A DNA stretch of 64,000 bases, taken from positions 682,001 through 746,000 of the forward strand of contig NZ_JAGRPV010000001.1 in assembly GCF_030014955.1 (NCBI RefSeq), given 5' to 3'. The notes under the pieces were generated by a model. It had not been told where the DNA came from. It was given only the letters and a program-made list of their open reading frames with translations, and made no database searches. Source of the stretch: Cohnella hashimotonis. GTDB taxonomy: Bacteria > Bacillota > Bacilli > Paenibacillales > Paenibacillaceae. Of the stretch, positions 57,401 through 63,889 are shown in pieces. The number at the start of each line of letters is the position of its first letter. The stretch's first letter is position 1. Made by a program: the position numbers and the translations under genes.

Positions 57401-57545
57401 TCCTTCATGGGCGGTAGATAGCGTAAACGCACTCGCGTCCCGGGGCGTAATCAACGGCTATCCCGATTCAACGTTCATGGCCGGATCCCATGCGACGCGT
57501 GCAGAGTTCGTGGTCATGCTCATGGGGCTGATCGACAAGCAATAA
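48483..57545 (+). CDS. Giant SLH-anchored surface protein, 3020 aa
   Basis: ATG at 48483 behind AGGAGG. Signal peptide with cleavage near ASA-ED (about residue 38). Residues 42-1003 hold eight repeats of 85-125 aa, each starting like ADISIGTAAPVTGAA and ending in DTLTITVTWP. Residues 1004-2370 are a long beta-rich region with an IPT/TIG-like domain (about 1523-1610, SSIAPNSKLAGVFKSIVVYGTNM); 2374-2480 is fibronectin-III-like (HAAWSGVAGADGYLVRL); an Ig-like domain follows. Residues 2715-2806 are a (PGTD/PGTN) linker, and 2838-3020 hold three SLH motifs (ITRAE, ATRAE; the first reads MRRDE). Probably an adhesin or S-layer-associated stalk. The middle region is unrecognised. Confidence 0.88.
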   Translation: MKRLQLYMRTSLASKLVSMILSIAIVFTMLPVAASAEDTVAAADISIGTAAPFNGAAIADGAITFGGGTVTSVQWSANGGAYAAAGGFFAQSSNYQTRYVLTANSSHVFDPAAGAYQQGGARDLTGSIANLGSGTFTATVSQAFTLNDTLTITVTWPNATIEPADISIGTVAPVTGAAIEDGTNTFAHATAVVTWSANGTSFNPASGTFAPGTDYFTKYEITADAGYAFDTTSRIYNDGAKSLASRIANLGTSFLAGANVSTKGRAGDTLTVVVMWNTTATASGQTIIGAGDIQIGTAAPAPSALATDGTNVFNHATVDYIEWNQESPFKYLNAGEPFVSGMVYKTSYVLVPANGYTFDTPNVYNKGQARDLSSRIPNLGTGTFNVIGTVDYMYIDVTWPQTGLIVPSDLSIGTVAPVPKASMADGANTFGHAAATVKWSADNGATFDTASGTFAYETTYKTQYVIAASSGYFFDTAAGAYEAGGAKALTSRIANLGSGAYTAVVSGASHDTLTITVTWPKTASAPQTTVAAHGLSIGTAAPTTGENVADGTNTFAHASASVTWSANNGGSYAPASGTFAPGRAYKSKYVLTADAGYIFDPTAGAYNGIAVANIGAGTFTAVVSTTSTANDTLTITVTWPATAFAAIAASDLSIGTSAPATGENIADGTNAFAHATANVSWSANGGMNYSAAGGVFTPNTVYRTKYVLTAASGYEFSPAANAYNAIAVANLGTGEFSANVSTVGAANDTLTIVVTWPVTGAATIAAADLSIGTAAPVTGAAQANGTNSFAHGSAVVTWSGDGGANYAAAGGTFAPITGYKTKYVMTASAGYMFDSTAGAYNKNGARDLASRIANLGTGTFAATVSTTDAANDTLTLVVSWPATNAIAIAPADIAIGTTAPVTGAPQANGSSTFRHATASVAWSADNGGTYQPASGSFAIGTSYKTKYVLTAASGYRFDGTAGAYDSIVVANLGTGTFTAQATTTSVSNDTLTIVVSWPATAVADTVKVVSANSSDFQTYSGSTLIPAEGLTVAAEDDYSITLVNRSIDTTEASAPLTAAMVYNVVAVDAQGNNVLKSFQAVSTGVAEHHPWSLKLTIVKNASSAARTIKVTVVSASAQRVDIRNLIGFASPTIEHVDPSGLRKTFPYEYGNYYYFIQGDQLLMKTSSSGLIPAGVQLVGKNTSKTSPVTNTLFDTTNYQFRYTFTMPNEPVFLSVTSTDGKAAHDILVKSTIPGAVSPSLSGGSTFVQATGGKPATDHSGDIVTVDPGSYNTRIYKVKGIEVRSELLNVTLPVTANGNGTYSFVMPFTDAIVTVLVDRVVSNPLVVEITNNSSAQVILNLEDYYPGDTINLQIANTDPTRYVTNVQVKRSLGASLQLVKQGKPADPYASKMEFSMMPYPANAQLSASGSLHVIVQFAEVTIPITTNSAALFSNYPAQVNMNQAITFSFAPPNDPSNIYTPEIKLRDALNPDVTSVYTCTFVRSDPQDQTKSVYTCPAVTKSRVASVELLYDSVNVEGTTAGAAKLRNISSIAPNSKLAGVFKSIVVYGTNMGGKGQLYIGTSPDPTVPATVTDVTSNSLVILVPANMLSSSMDVTYYVASNGVQRSVTIASAQSLSHTKFGNMAIVSDAQFKHSVLVAESEKELNQQLGNRKALITMKGSFTVNANVPGEYNFGGTTIVNGGLTTYLPTAQSKLRVRDDADGNVAITMDDVNLVAGSFSILATSDGSIELEKGIEYVDEYAKDPEGDWLDDGKQNVELAIRNQNRLTVLGSGMQAGITGATLLGNAVMFEGKVYFGMALPGSSNVGFGLTIDRLQYGMNGQGSLDFQGVKADGSFTPGNDMSKKLLGGFGIGATAEGSIDTFEQKYGVAFDIDAKLANFAASMSLKKNGANGQFIPDTIKIVVGLTNGIPVTPMVPIAKLTRIGGGVSGLADTMTGNYKGVAPIMITINGDLEVGSLVAGEGLLEFNDVELAIGPSGITLSGNPTLLKMELFDKFQAGIYITNTSVSYQMNIAANILKNFSVILAGGNANLTYYSNNGFNLNGQLYGRLQIPKIDVGVFDIGPYTLANQTVGLSNSNAYAAFSILGFGLKVNYAFGSGSVSVGRRSIGAESTGQTFYDEDGHAVGQLNAFSNVSVVASSGSAGLFRGVALAPSIATDEAGTVHTVTFPDGLTDDYAVLVNADPEDIGILDPEGNPYGLTYAGTLSDGTPFYDDPNANAAIVSEHTIMIRLGAQTGDWTISSSQSFDSSIIAIAPVPKLASAAYDAGTGAASWDLTGLDTDAENYRVEVRLSADNGDNPADTGAGVLIHEIDIDPEQVTDRAISGSYVFTAEDLRYLQSGTYYPRITLVGTPNADTSRTIPYASLNAKQPMNVVNPLAPGAISAVTGSAGGGGTIHAAWSGVAGADGYLVRLLDADGNAVMSPISYTDELDGDDNPTGNQVAHAGRPIEYQISADDAVNGEFKLDFGGMESGSSYKLAVTPFAVADEAGSSYIYGTTTTTDVVQVPLVKMPVLHVASSLGAIASDSVLGNVLSVNGDFELNVATAYVSAEDGQSRDLDAKFSVWQSDGTLDEATNLPNYTRIYASDDYENHIAVPVSVDGDAGSSLIRIVAENDQGDVSEYGLAVHYSSLPPALFVSTEPDGSIAADSAGKYEIHGSTVPYATVMDSQGNRVTANEAGRFSIAGTLGAGTQAYSTITAIDALGNVAQDDVTVVKANPGTDPGTDPGTDSGTDPGTDPGTDPGTNPGTDPGTDPGTDPGTNPGTDPGTDPGTDPGTDTGTNPGTDPGTNPGTQPGTDPGTNPGTNPNTPQTGGGQTEPGQSGGQTDGGTDSGTPAGSSFRDVHAQTPWAEAAIERAYKLGIVSGRSPEAFAPKSDMRRDEAIVMLARARHLPLGVQADLDAAAAYFDDWNGLAEWSKPYIAAAFANGLVTGTVRNGKHYINGDSPITRAEVAVMLQNAYRLAADASNRKSFGDAIPSWAVDSVNALASRGVINGYPDSTFMAGSHATRAEFVVMLMGLIDKQ
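56625..56900. repeat. Gly-Thr-Asp-Pro coding repeat
   Basis: About 22 units of 12 bp (CCAGGTACGGAT and variants) code for PGTDPGTN-type linker. Such a run is prone to length change. Confidence 0.9.
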
Positions 57546-57585
57546 GCGAGCGGTATCCGATTTGGTTGTGTAATCCAGCTGTAAG

Positions 57586-57620
57586 GCCGCATGGAGCGAA
57601 ACGCTCCATACGGCTTTTTT
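57586..57620 (+). terminator. Terminator after giant SLH gene
   Basis: GCCG-C-ATGGAGCG - AAA - CGCTCCAT-A-CGGC with six T. Confidence 0.85.
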
Positions 57621-57659
57621 AAGACGATTAATGGACGATAGCGGGACGCTTGCTTGCGA

Positions 57660-57805
57660 TGGAATAAGGATGTGGGACATCGTTATGTGACTGGAAAGGC
57701 GTGTTTGCGGTGGAATAAGGACGTGGGGCATCGTTATGCGACTAGAATGGCGTGTTTGCGGTGGAATAAGAATGTGGGACATCGTTATTTTGCCGGAGTG
57801 TTGTG
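57660..57805. repeat. Three tandem 51-bp dyad units (family B)
   Basis: TGGAATAAG starts at 57660, 57711 and 57762, exactly 51 bp apart. Each unit has a dyad such as AATAAGGATG-TGGGA-CATCGTTAT, then about 25 conserved bases ending GTGTTTGCGG. A partial unit tail precedes the first copy. A 12-G run (57807-57818) follows. Confidence 0.88.
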
Positions 57806-57838
57806 CGGGGGGGGGGGGAGCGTTGCACGGCTTAATGC

Positions 57839-57881
57839 AAAAGAGGAACGTCAGGAGCTCGCTCCCGACGTTCCTCTTTTT
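57839..57881. terminator. Bidirectional terminator at end of ParB-like gene
   Basis: Perfect 14-bp arms AAAAGAGGAACGTC and GACGTTCCTCTTTT around a 14-nt loop; the minus-strand stop codon lies in the stem. Confidence 0.8.
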
Positions 57882-59073
57882 AAATGCGCTTGACCACTTC
57901 GGCTCTTGCAGTCCGGCAAGCGCTGAGATGGCCTTCGAGACGGCCGATCAGGTCGTCGAGCCCGTCCCGCAGCGCCTCCGGGTCGACGGAGGTGGCCGCC
58001 TGCAATTCAGCCGCCAGTGTGTCCGGCGCAGGCAGCGCCGCGAGCAATTCGCGCAGCGTGGCCATCGTTCGCGCACCGGCTGCAGCTGCCGCCATTGCCG
58101 CTACGGCCGCAGCAGAATCGGTCTGACCGAGCGCCGCCGCTCCCGGCTGCGTCGCCGCAGCGGCTGCCGGCGACGTTGCGGCGACGGCATGCGCGGCCGC
58201 GCTCTCCGCACCGGCGGTCGCATGCGGCTGGGCGCCTTCGGCTCCAGCCGCGCCTTTGGCCTCCGCCTTTTTCCGCTGCGCCTCTTCGGGCTCCGCTTCC
58301 TCGCGCTCGGCCTCGGCCTCCGCTTTGCGACGCTCCGCGTCCGCGGCCGCGCGTGCGCGTTCTTTGCGGCTCGCCTCGTACGCGGACCAAGTGTCCAAGA
58401 GCCCTGGACCGTCCTTGTACAGCAGCTGGCTCTTCGTGCGCTCCGAGATCGACGCGTCTTTGAACAGCTTGGCGATCCGCTTTACGTCGATAACGGGCAT
58501 CTCGTCCTTCGCCATCGTAAGCGCGAGAGGATCGCGGTATTCCATCGGCAGATCCTTGAGCGGGAGCAGCTGGTCCTCGGTCAACGTGCCCTTGCGGATG
58601 TCGGTGCCGCTGACGACGAGCTTCTTGACCGCGGGCCCGAACTTCAGCAGCTCGCACTTGTTCTTGATATAAGACTCCGGCTTGCCGAGCTTGGCAGCCA
58701 GAAACTTCACCGAACTAGCGAACTTGGGGTCGTTCAGCAGCTTGTCGAACGCCTCGCCTTCCTCGATCGGCGTGAAGCCTTCGCGCGTCAGATTCTCGGC
58801 AACTTGCTCGAGGTAGATCTCCGTCTCGTCCGTCGATTCCGACACGATGGCGGGGATCGTATCGCGGCCAAGCTTGGAGCAAGCGAGGTACCGGCGATTG
58901 CCGTAAATGATCTTGTAGCGTCCGCCTTCGGCCTTGCGCACCTTGATCGGGGACAGCAGGCCGATCTCGTCGATACTGTTCACCAGCTCCTGCAGCGATT
59001 CCTCGCCGAACCGGTAGCGGGGCTGATCCTTGTCTTCGTCGATCAGATTCATGGGCAATTCGATAATTTGCAT
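57880..59073 (-). CDS. ParB/Spo0J N-terminal domain protein with Ala-rich C-terminus
   Basis: 397 aa. Start at 59073, 10 nt after AGGAGA. Residues 1-100 are a ParB/Srx nuclease-like domain (DQPRYRFGEESLQELVNSIDEIGLLSPIKV, GNRRYLACSKLG, VAENLTREGFTPIEE), where GNRR and ENLTRE correspond to the CTP-binding boxes. A helix-turn-helix follows (FLAAKLGKPESYIKNKCELLKF). Residues 235-335 are a Glu/Ala- then Ala-rich low-complexity segment. There is no parA beside it, so it is not the chromosomal parS partner; a regulatory or plasmid-derived role is possible. Confidence 0.82.
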   Translation of the reverse strand: MQIIELPMNLIDEDKDQPRYRFGEESLQELVNSIDEIGLLSPIKVRKAEGGRYKIIYGNRRYLACSKLGRDTIPAIVSESTDETEIYLEQVAENLTREGFTPIEEGEAFDKLLNDPKFASSVKFLAAKLGKPESYIKNKCELLKFGPAVKKLVVSGTDIRKGTLTEDQLLPLKDLPMEYRDPLALTMAKDEMPVIDVKRIAKLFKDASISERTKSQLLYKDGPGLLDTWSAYEASRKERARAAADAERRKAEAEAEREEAEPEEAQRKKAEAKGAAGAEGAQPHATAGAESAAAHAVAATSPAAAAATQPGAAALGQTDSAAAVAAMAAAAAGARTMATLRELLAALPAPDTLAAELQAATSVDPEALRDGLDDLIGRLEGHLSACRTARAEVVKRI

Positions 59074-59202
59074 GCGGCATAATCTCCTGTACGAATAATG
59101 GACGCCGCGCGGACGCCATCTGCTTATCTATCTATTATAGTACAGGTTGTATCGGATAGGAACGCACGCTCCCCATTGTCTTGACGATCAATTCCTTCCT
59201 GC

Positions 59203-59240
59203 GAAAAAAAGAAGCCGCGAACGCCGAAGCGTCGCAGCCT
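59203..59240 (-). terminator. Terminator after third SLH gene
   Basis: On the minus strand GCTGCGACGC-TTCG-GCGTTCGCGGC forms a stem with one bulge, followed by TTCTTTTTTT. Confidence 0.7.
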
Positions 59241-59258
59241 CTTTTCGAAACAATGCCT

Positions 59259-62200
59259 TTACGGTGCGGCGATGTGTTCGACGCCCTGCGCGTCAACCGT
59301 GAACGTATGGTTGGTCGCGGCTTCTTCAACTTCGCTGTATGCCCAGTGGGTAGCAGGCACGTCCGTGAAGGTGACTGCCGTCGCCCCGCTCAGCGGGCCG
59401 CGGTCGAACAGACGGTTCAGCACCTTGACGGCTTCCGCGCGCGTCAGCTTCTGATCCGGCTTGAACGTCTGGCCGGCGTAGCCGGTCATAATTCCCGCAG
59501 CCGAGACGGAAGAGATGGCGTCCGCAGCCCAGTGGTCGGCGGCTACGTCGCCATAGCCTGCGGTGCTTCCCGGAACCGGGGTGATCTGCGCAGCAGTAGG
59601 TCCCTTCTGGAGCCAACGCGCGGCGATCGTTGCCATCTGTGCCCGTGTCACGGCGCCTTCCGGATCGAACATATCCTCCGTAATGCCGCCCATAATGCCT
59701 GTTGCCTTGGCTTTCAGAATTTCGTTAATCGCCCAGTGTCCGGACCGCACGTCCGAGTCTGCCGCGGTGCCCGTCGTAACCGTTGTGTCCGGCAGGTTAC
59801 GCGCGAGCATGGCGGCCATCTGGGCGCGGGTCACGGTTGCCTCCGGACGGAAGTCCGTGCCGAATCCGTTGATATAAGGCGTATGCACAGTCGGCGTTTG
59901 GGTGCCGTTCAAGCCGTCCATGTAGACGAGCGCAAAGGTACTGAATTTTTGAACGGTGAACTGAATGCCCGTCACATTGTTGACCGTGACGACCTTGCCT
60001 TGCAGCAGTTCCTTCGTGCCGTCGCTGTGCTCTGCATAGATGCCAAGGTGGTTCAAGATGCGGTTGCGTTCGGTCGAATCGGCAGGAAGTCCGCTCTTGA
60101 GCGGCAGGAAGAGCGTCGCTTCTCTGCTTTGGAGATTCGTTTCGATCTCCATCGGACGACCATAAATTTTAATAGACTCGTTCTTTACAAATTCCTGAAC
60201 GGCCTTTTCCTGCTTGGCTCTTGTCTCGACCTGTACACGTCCTTCCTCGGTCTTGACCGGCACGAGTCGGAAATACAGATCCTGGCCGAAACCGGAGAGT
60301 GAAGCGACGGGTACGGTGATGACGCCGTCGCCGGTCGACAGCTCCAGGTTCATCTTCCCGTCGTTAAGCTGTGTCAAGGCTGCTTGCGGAATGTTCACCC
60401 TAACTTCCGATACCTTGTCTCCAGAGTCGGGGAGGACGATGCGGACCGTGGTGCCGTTTTGCGCCTTGGCTTTGTCCACGGCTTCCTTGGAGATGTCGGA
60501 CGACAGCGTCACGGTGTCCGTTACCTTGCCGGACGCATCCGTCGTACGCGTCACCGGCGTGCGGGCCAGGCCGCTGCCGTTGCTGCCTTGTACGTCGACG
60601 TAAACCGTTTCCGTGGTGGTGCTGCTCGGCGGGCTGTACGGTACGTTAAAAGAGACGCTGGTCGTCGGGCTCGCCGCCCTCACGCCGCTCGCCTTGACGC
60701 GAACGAGGACGGTGACATAGTTGGAGAAGACCGGCGCATTTTCGGGATCATAGCTCTTCCAGGTCGTGCCGTTGTCGGTCGAGTACTCCATCGTCGCATC
60801 GGCGCCGACAAGCTTGTCCGCATTGTCGTCGGCCGTGACCGAAGGCGCGGCCGGCGTGAAGAACTGATCGAAGGTCGACTGGATGGCAGCAAGATCGGCA
60901 TAGCCGCCTTCGGGGCGCTTGTTCAGCATCCAGTCGCTGAGTTCCGCCATTGTTTCGTCTTCCGGGTTCAGATTACCCAATTTTGAAAGGTCGAGCTCCC
61001 AAGCTTCGATATCGATTTTCGGGTAAGCTTGCTTGAAGCTCTCGTATGTCATCTGGACTTGCTGGAACAAAACCCCAAGCGAAGTAGACATCATTTCCGG
61101 CGTAGTCACGCTGTTAATGGCCACTTGTGGATAGGTCGCAAAGGAGCCCAGCAGGAAATAGATCAGGCTGCCGGTTCCTATGCCTTCGCCATTTCCAGTT
61201 TCTTCTTCGTTATCGACCGGTTGTTCGTTCACCGCAGTCGCGAGCGTAATATAGAGGGAGTATTTGTAAATATATTTTTCGACCGGCGTCAGCGCGGAAT
61301 AGGCTTCGCTCATCTTGGCGATCATTTCGGCGCCTTCGTAATCAGAGAAAACCGTTCCGAACTCGGCGAACTTGGCGAACGCGTCGTCGACCGCTTTACC
61401 GATCGTCGGGAGGCTCTGGTCTTTCAGCAAGACAACCGGAATCGCGGCCAGATCCGAGACATACTGGATTTGGGCCAAGCTGCTGTACGAGAAGCGGTTG
61501 CTTGGGTTCGGACTGCCGCTTCCGCTGTCATTTCCGAAGAGGCTCATGAAGGTCGCGGCCCAGGAGCGCTTGGCTGTGTCGCTCCATCCATTGAAGCCCC
61601 CGGGCAGCCGCAGGCCGAGATCTTCGTCGATCAGCGCGGACAGCAAGCCCTCGACGTCATCGTTCTCGATGGCTTGGTTCACGGCGCGAAGCGTCAAGAA
61701 GTCGTCGATGACGGACTGAATGTCGGCGACGCTCGCATAGCCGGCTTCGGGGCGCCGATCGAGCATTTGTTGGGCTAGCGCCAACCAATTTCGTATCGTC
61801 GGCTCGTCGGCTTCCAGATCAGTTCCCAATACAGTTTGGGCTTTGCTGAGGTCAATACCGATATCTGCCAACGGAATATCCTCATACTCCTCTTTAAGGC
61901 CGGAGATGTTTTCCGCATAATATAGCAGCCCCATTAGAACTTCAAACATTTGTTCAGCGGTCTGCGGCTGGCTAAAGCTCGGCGCCTGACCCTCAGGATG
62001 GAAAACGATCATTGCAATAACGAGAGGGGTATTATTTCCCTGAACGGTGCTCATGACATATTGATTTTGAATAAAAGTGTCGAAGATTTGACGGTCGGCG
62101 GGAGACAGCGCGGCGATTTGGTCAATCGTTTCTTTGTACATGTCAATGTCCGGGGAATTCGGGAAGAGCGTTTTGAGGTCGGACGACAACGCGAGTAATT

Positions 62201-62597
62201 GCTTGATCTTCCCGCTAATGATGTCTATGCTGACGCCATCTCGCGAGGCATACAAAACGCCGATCATGTTCAGCATATATTGCACTTGCGCCAAGCTCTC
62301 ATAACCGTTATCTTGCGAGGGTTGGATGAACCCTTTAAGAAACTGAGAGACATCCGTTTTGTCTTGCAAGGTCCAATCGGCGAAGCCAGCCGGCAGCGTA
62401 AGGTTGGCGTCCGGATCTGTAAGCGCTGACATTAATGCTTCGGCATCGTTGTCATTCAGCGCTTCGTTAATTTGCTCAAGCGGCGTAATTGTCTCTGCGC
62501 TTGCGCGACTTGAGAAACTCCATCCGCCCAGCAAAGGTTGAAGCAGGAGCAGGAAGGCGAGCAGCATCGCGACCATTCGCAAGGTTTTAAGTTTCAT
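59259..62597 (-). CDS. SLH-domain surface protein, 1112 aa
   Basis: Start at 62597 after AAGGGA. Signal peptide 1-34 (LLAFLLLLQPLLGGWSFSSRASA). The N-terminal 600 residues contain an internal duplication: INEALNDNDAEALMSALTDPDANLTLPAGFADW and, near 318, VNQAIENDDVEGLLSALIDEDLGLRLPGGFNGW, each followed by similar helical segments. A beta-rich region (about 600-890) with VTRTTDASGKVTDTVTLSSD follows. The last 210 residues hold three SLH motifs (VTRAQ, VTRAQ, LTRAE) and a C-terminal partial fourth. A wall-anchored protein of unknown function. Confidence 0.88.
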   Translation of the reverse strand: MKLKTLRMVAMLLAFLLLLQPLLGGWSFSSRASAETITPLEQINEALNDNDAEALMSALTDPDANLTLPAGFADWTLQDKTDVSQFLKGFIQPSQDNGYESLAQVQYMLNMIGVLYASRDGVSIDIISGKIKQLLALSSDLKTLFPNSPDIDMYKETIDQIAALSPADRQIFDTFIQNQYVMSTVQGNNTPLVIAMIVFHPEGQAPSFSQPQTAEQMFEVLMGLLYYAENISGLKEEYEDIPLADIGIDLSKAQTVLGTDLEADEPTIRNWLALAQQMLDRRPEAGYASVADIQSVIDDFLTLRAVNQAIENDDVEGLLSALIDEDLGLRLPGGFNGWSDTAKRSWAATFMSLFGNDSGSGSPNPSNRFSYSSLAQIQYVSDLAAIPVVLLKDQSLPTIGKAVDDAFAKFAEFGTVFSDYEGAEMIAKMSEAYSALTPVEKYIYKYSLYITLATAVNEQPVDNEEETGNGEGIGTGSLIYFLLGSFATYPQVAINSVTTPEMMSTSLGVLFQQVQMTYESFKQAYPKIDIEAWELDLSKLGNLNPEDETMAELSDWMLNKRPEGGYADLAAIQSTFDQFFTPAAPSVTADDNADKLVGADATMEYSTDNGTTWKSYDPENAPVFSNYVTVLVRVKASGVRAASPTTSVSFNVPYSPPSSTTTETVYVDVQGSNGSGLARTPVTRTTDASGKVTDTVTLSSDISKEAVDKAKAQNGTTVRIVLPDSGDKVSEVRVNIPQAALTQLNDGKMNLELSTGDGVITVPVASLSGFGQDLYFRLVPVKTEEGRVQVETRAKQEKAVQEFVKNESIKIYGRPMEIETNLQSREATLFLPLKSGLPADSTERNRILNHLGIYAEHSDGTKELLQGKVVTVNNVTGIQFTVQKFSTFALVYMDGLNGTQTPTVHTPYINGFGTDFRPEATVTRAQMAAMLARNLPDTTVTTGTAADSDVRSGHWAINEILKAKATGIMGGITEDMFDPEGAVTRAQMATIAARWLQKGPTAAQITPVPGSTAGYGDVAADHWAADAISSVSAAGIMTGYAGQTFKPDQKLTRAEAVKVLNRLFDRGPLSGATAVTFTDVPATHWAYSEVEEAATNHTFTVDAQGVEHIAAP

Positions 62598-62727
62598 CTC
62601 TCAGTTCCCTTCTCTAGTTGGATTTTTTAATCTCATAAAACGTTAAACGCTAGAAAAAGTTGTTAAACATCTAAAATAGAACAACAATAGATGAGATTTT
62701 TCTCAAATTGACAAAACCGGGCAGCAC

Positions 62728-62756
62728 AAAAAGAGTTCCGCCCGCAAGCAGAACCC
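62728..62756 (-). terminator. Terminator after ArsR gene
   Basis: Minus strand GGGTTCTGC / GCGGAACTC stem followed by five U, 12 nt after the ArsR stop. Confidence 0.7.
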
Positions 62757-62768
62757 TGAAATTTACGT

Positions 62769-63104
62769 TCACATTTTTTCCTTCGGCTTGCCCTTGCTTT
62801 GCATCTCGGCCAGCAGCGCGTCCAGCCTGTCGAGTCGCGCTTCCCACGACGTGCGGAACGCAGAGAGCCACTCGTCTATTTCCTGAAGCGGCTCCTGACG
62901 AAGCTTGTACATGCGCTTGTTGGCCGCAGGCTGCGACTCGACCAGCCCCGCGTCGCTCAGCACGCGCAGATGCTTGGACGCTTGGGGCTGTCCCATCGCC
63001 AGCCGTTCGGCGATATCGCCCACCGAGAGCGGCCCTTCCCGCAGCAGCTCCACCATGCCGAGGCGATGGGGCTCCGCAAGCGCGCCGAAAGTCGCCGTAT
63101 TCAT
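62769..63104 (-). CDS. ArsR family transcriptional regulator
   Basis: 111 aa. Start at 63104 behind TTAGGAGG. Winged helix ALAEPHRLGMVELLREGPLSVGDIAERLAMGQPQASKHLRVLSDAGLVESQPAANKRMYKL. No metal-binding cysteine box, so it belongs to the metal-independent group that is paired with AHSA1 proteins. It is 48 bp downstream of the AHSA1 gene, probably cotranscribed, and likely binds the palindrome at 63697-63716. Confidence 0.93.
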   Translation of the reverse strand: MNTATFGALAEPHRLGMVELLREGPLSVGDIAERLAMGQPQASKHLRVLSDAGLVESQPAANKRMYKLRQEPLQEIDEWLSAFRTSWEARLDRLDALLAEMQSKGKPKEKM

Positions 63105-63152
63105 AAACGAAACCTCCTAAACCGCTGCTATTGCCGTGTTGTCCAAAACCGA

Positions 63153-63665
63153 TCAACCGCGCTTCATCGTCGGCAGCACTTCTTGCTCAAGCGTGTCCAG
63201 CGTCATTGCGGTACCTTCGCTCATGCCCATCTTGAGCGTCGCATGAAGCGCTTCTTCCGTAGGGAGGCTGAAGCTCAAGGTGAGCGTCGTCCGTCCATTC
63301 CCCGCATCCGCAAAATCCACGGTAACCTCCTGCTTCGGAATGACGTCGGTCGGATTCGCCTGCTCGTCCGCGAAGGTGATGGCGTACGATACCCGCTCGA
63401 CCGGTCGAATCTCCTCGTAGATTCCAAGCACCCACTGCGTTTGACCTTCGGGCGAGCGCATGCAGTAGTGCCATTTGCCGCCCGGCCTGAGGTCGATCCG
63501 GCATACTGGAATCGTATAAGGCTTGGGCGCCCACCACTTCGACAGCAGCTCGGGGTTCACGAACGCCTCGTACACCAGTTCCTTCGGCGCGTCGAATGCG
63601 CGCTCTATGACGAACGTCCGTCCCTCGATACGCGTAGCCGGTTGACTTGTCTCAGATTGAGTCAT
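63153..63665 (-). CDS. SRPBCC/AHSA1 family protein
   Basis: 170 aa. Start complementary to 63663-63665 (MTQSETSQPATRIEGRTFVIERAFDAP) behind GGGAGG. Bet v1-like helix-grip fold: ERAFDAPKELVYEAFVNPELLSKWWAPKPY, DLRPGGKWHYCMRSPEG, IRPVERVSYAITF and LTLSFSLPTEEAL. These proteins bind hydrophobic ligands in a cavity. Unlike most ArsR/AHSA1 pairs, the AHSA1 gene comes first. Confidence 0.92.
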   Translation of the reverse strand: MTQSETSQPATRIEGRTFVIERAFDAPKELVYEAFVNPELLSKWWAPKPYTIPVCRIDLRPGGKWHYCMRSPEGQTQWVLGIYEEIRPVERVSYAITFADEQANPTDVIPKQEVTVDFADAGNGRTTLTLSFSLPTEEALHATLKMGMSEGTAMTLDTLEQEVLPTMKRG

Positions 63666-63695
63666 GAGTTTTACCTCCCGCAATTTGATGTCTTT

Positions 63696-63725
63696 AATAT
63701 ATCCAAATGGATATATACATGTCAA
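63696..63725 (-). promoter_or_regulatory. Consensus promoter overlapped by ArsR operator
   Basis: Minus strand TTGACA (63725-63720), 18-bp spacer, TATATT (63701-63696). The spacer is filled by the dyad ATATATCC-AAAT-GGATATAT (63697-63716), so a bound dimer would block polymerase. Confidence 0.75.
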
Positions 63726-63889
63726 GATATATTCAGGACGTCTATGTTACCTTCAATCCGGACCTTATGACTCGGGTCTTGCGAAGTCATGACCGGCATG
63801 ACAAAAGCGATGACGGCTGTTCACTAGTGGGATCGGTCGCTAAAACTTACGCTAGATCTTAGAAGCATAGAGAATACGGAGGTATCGTG

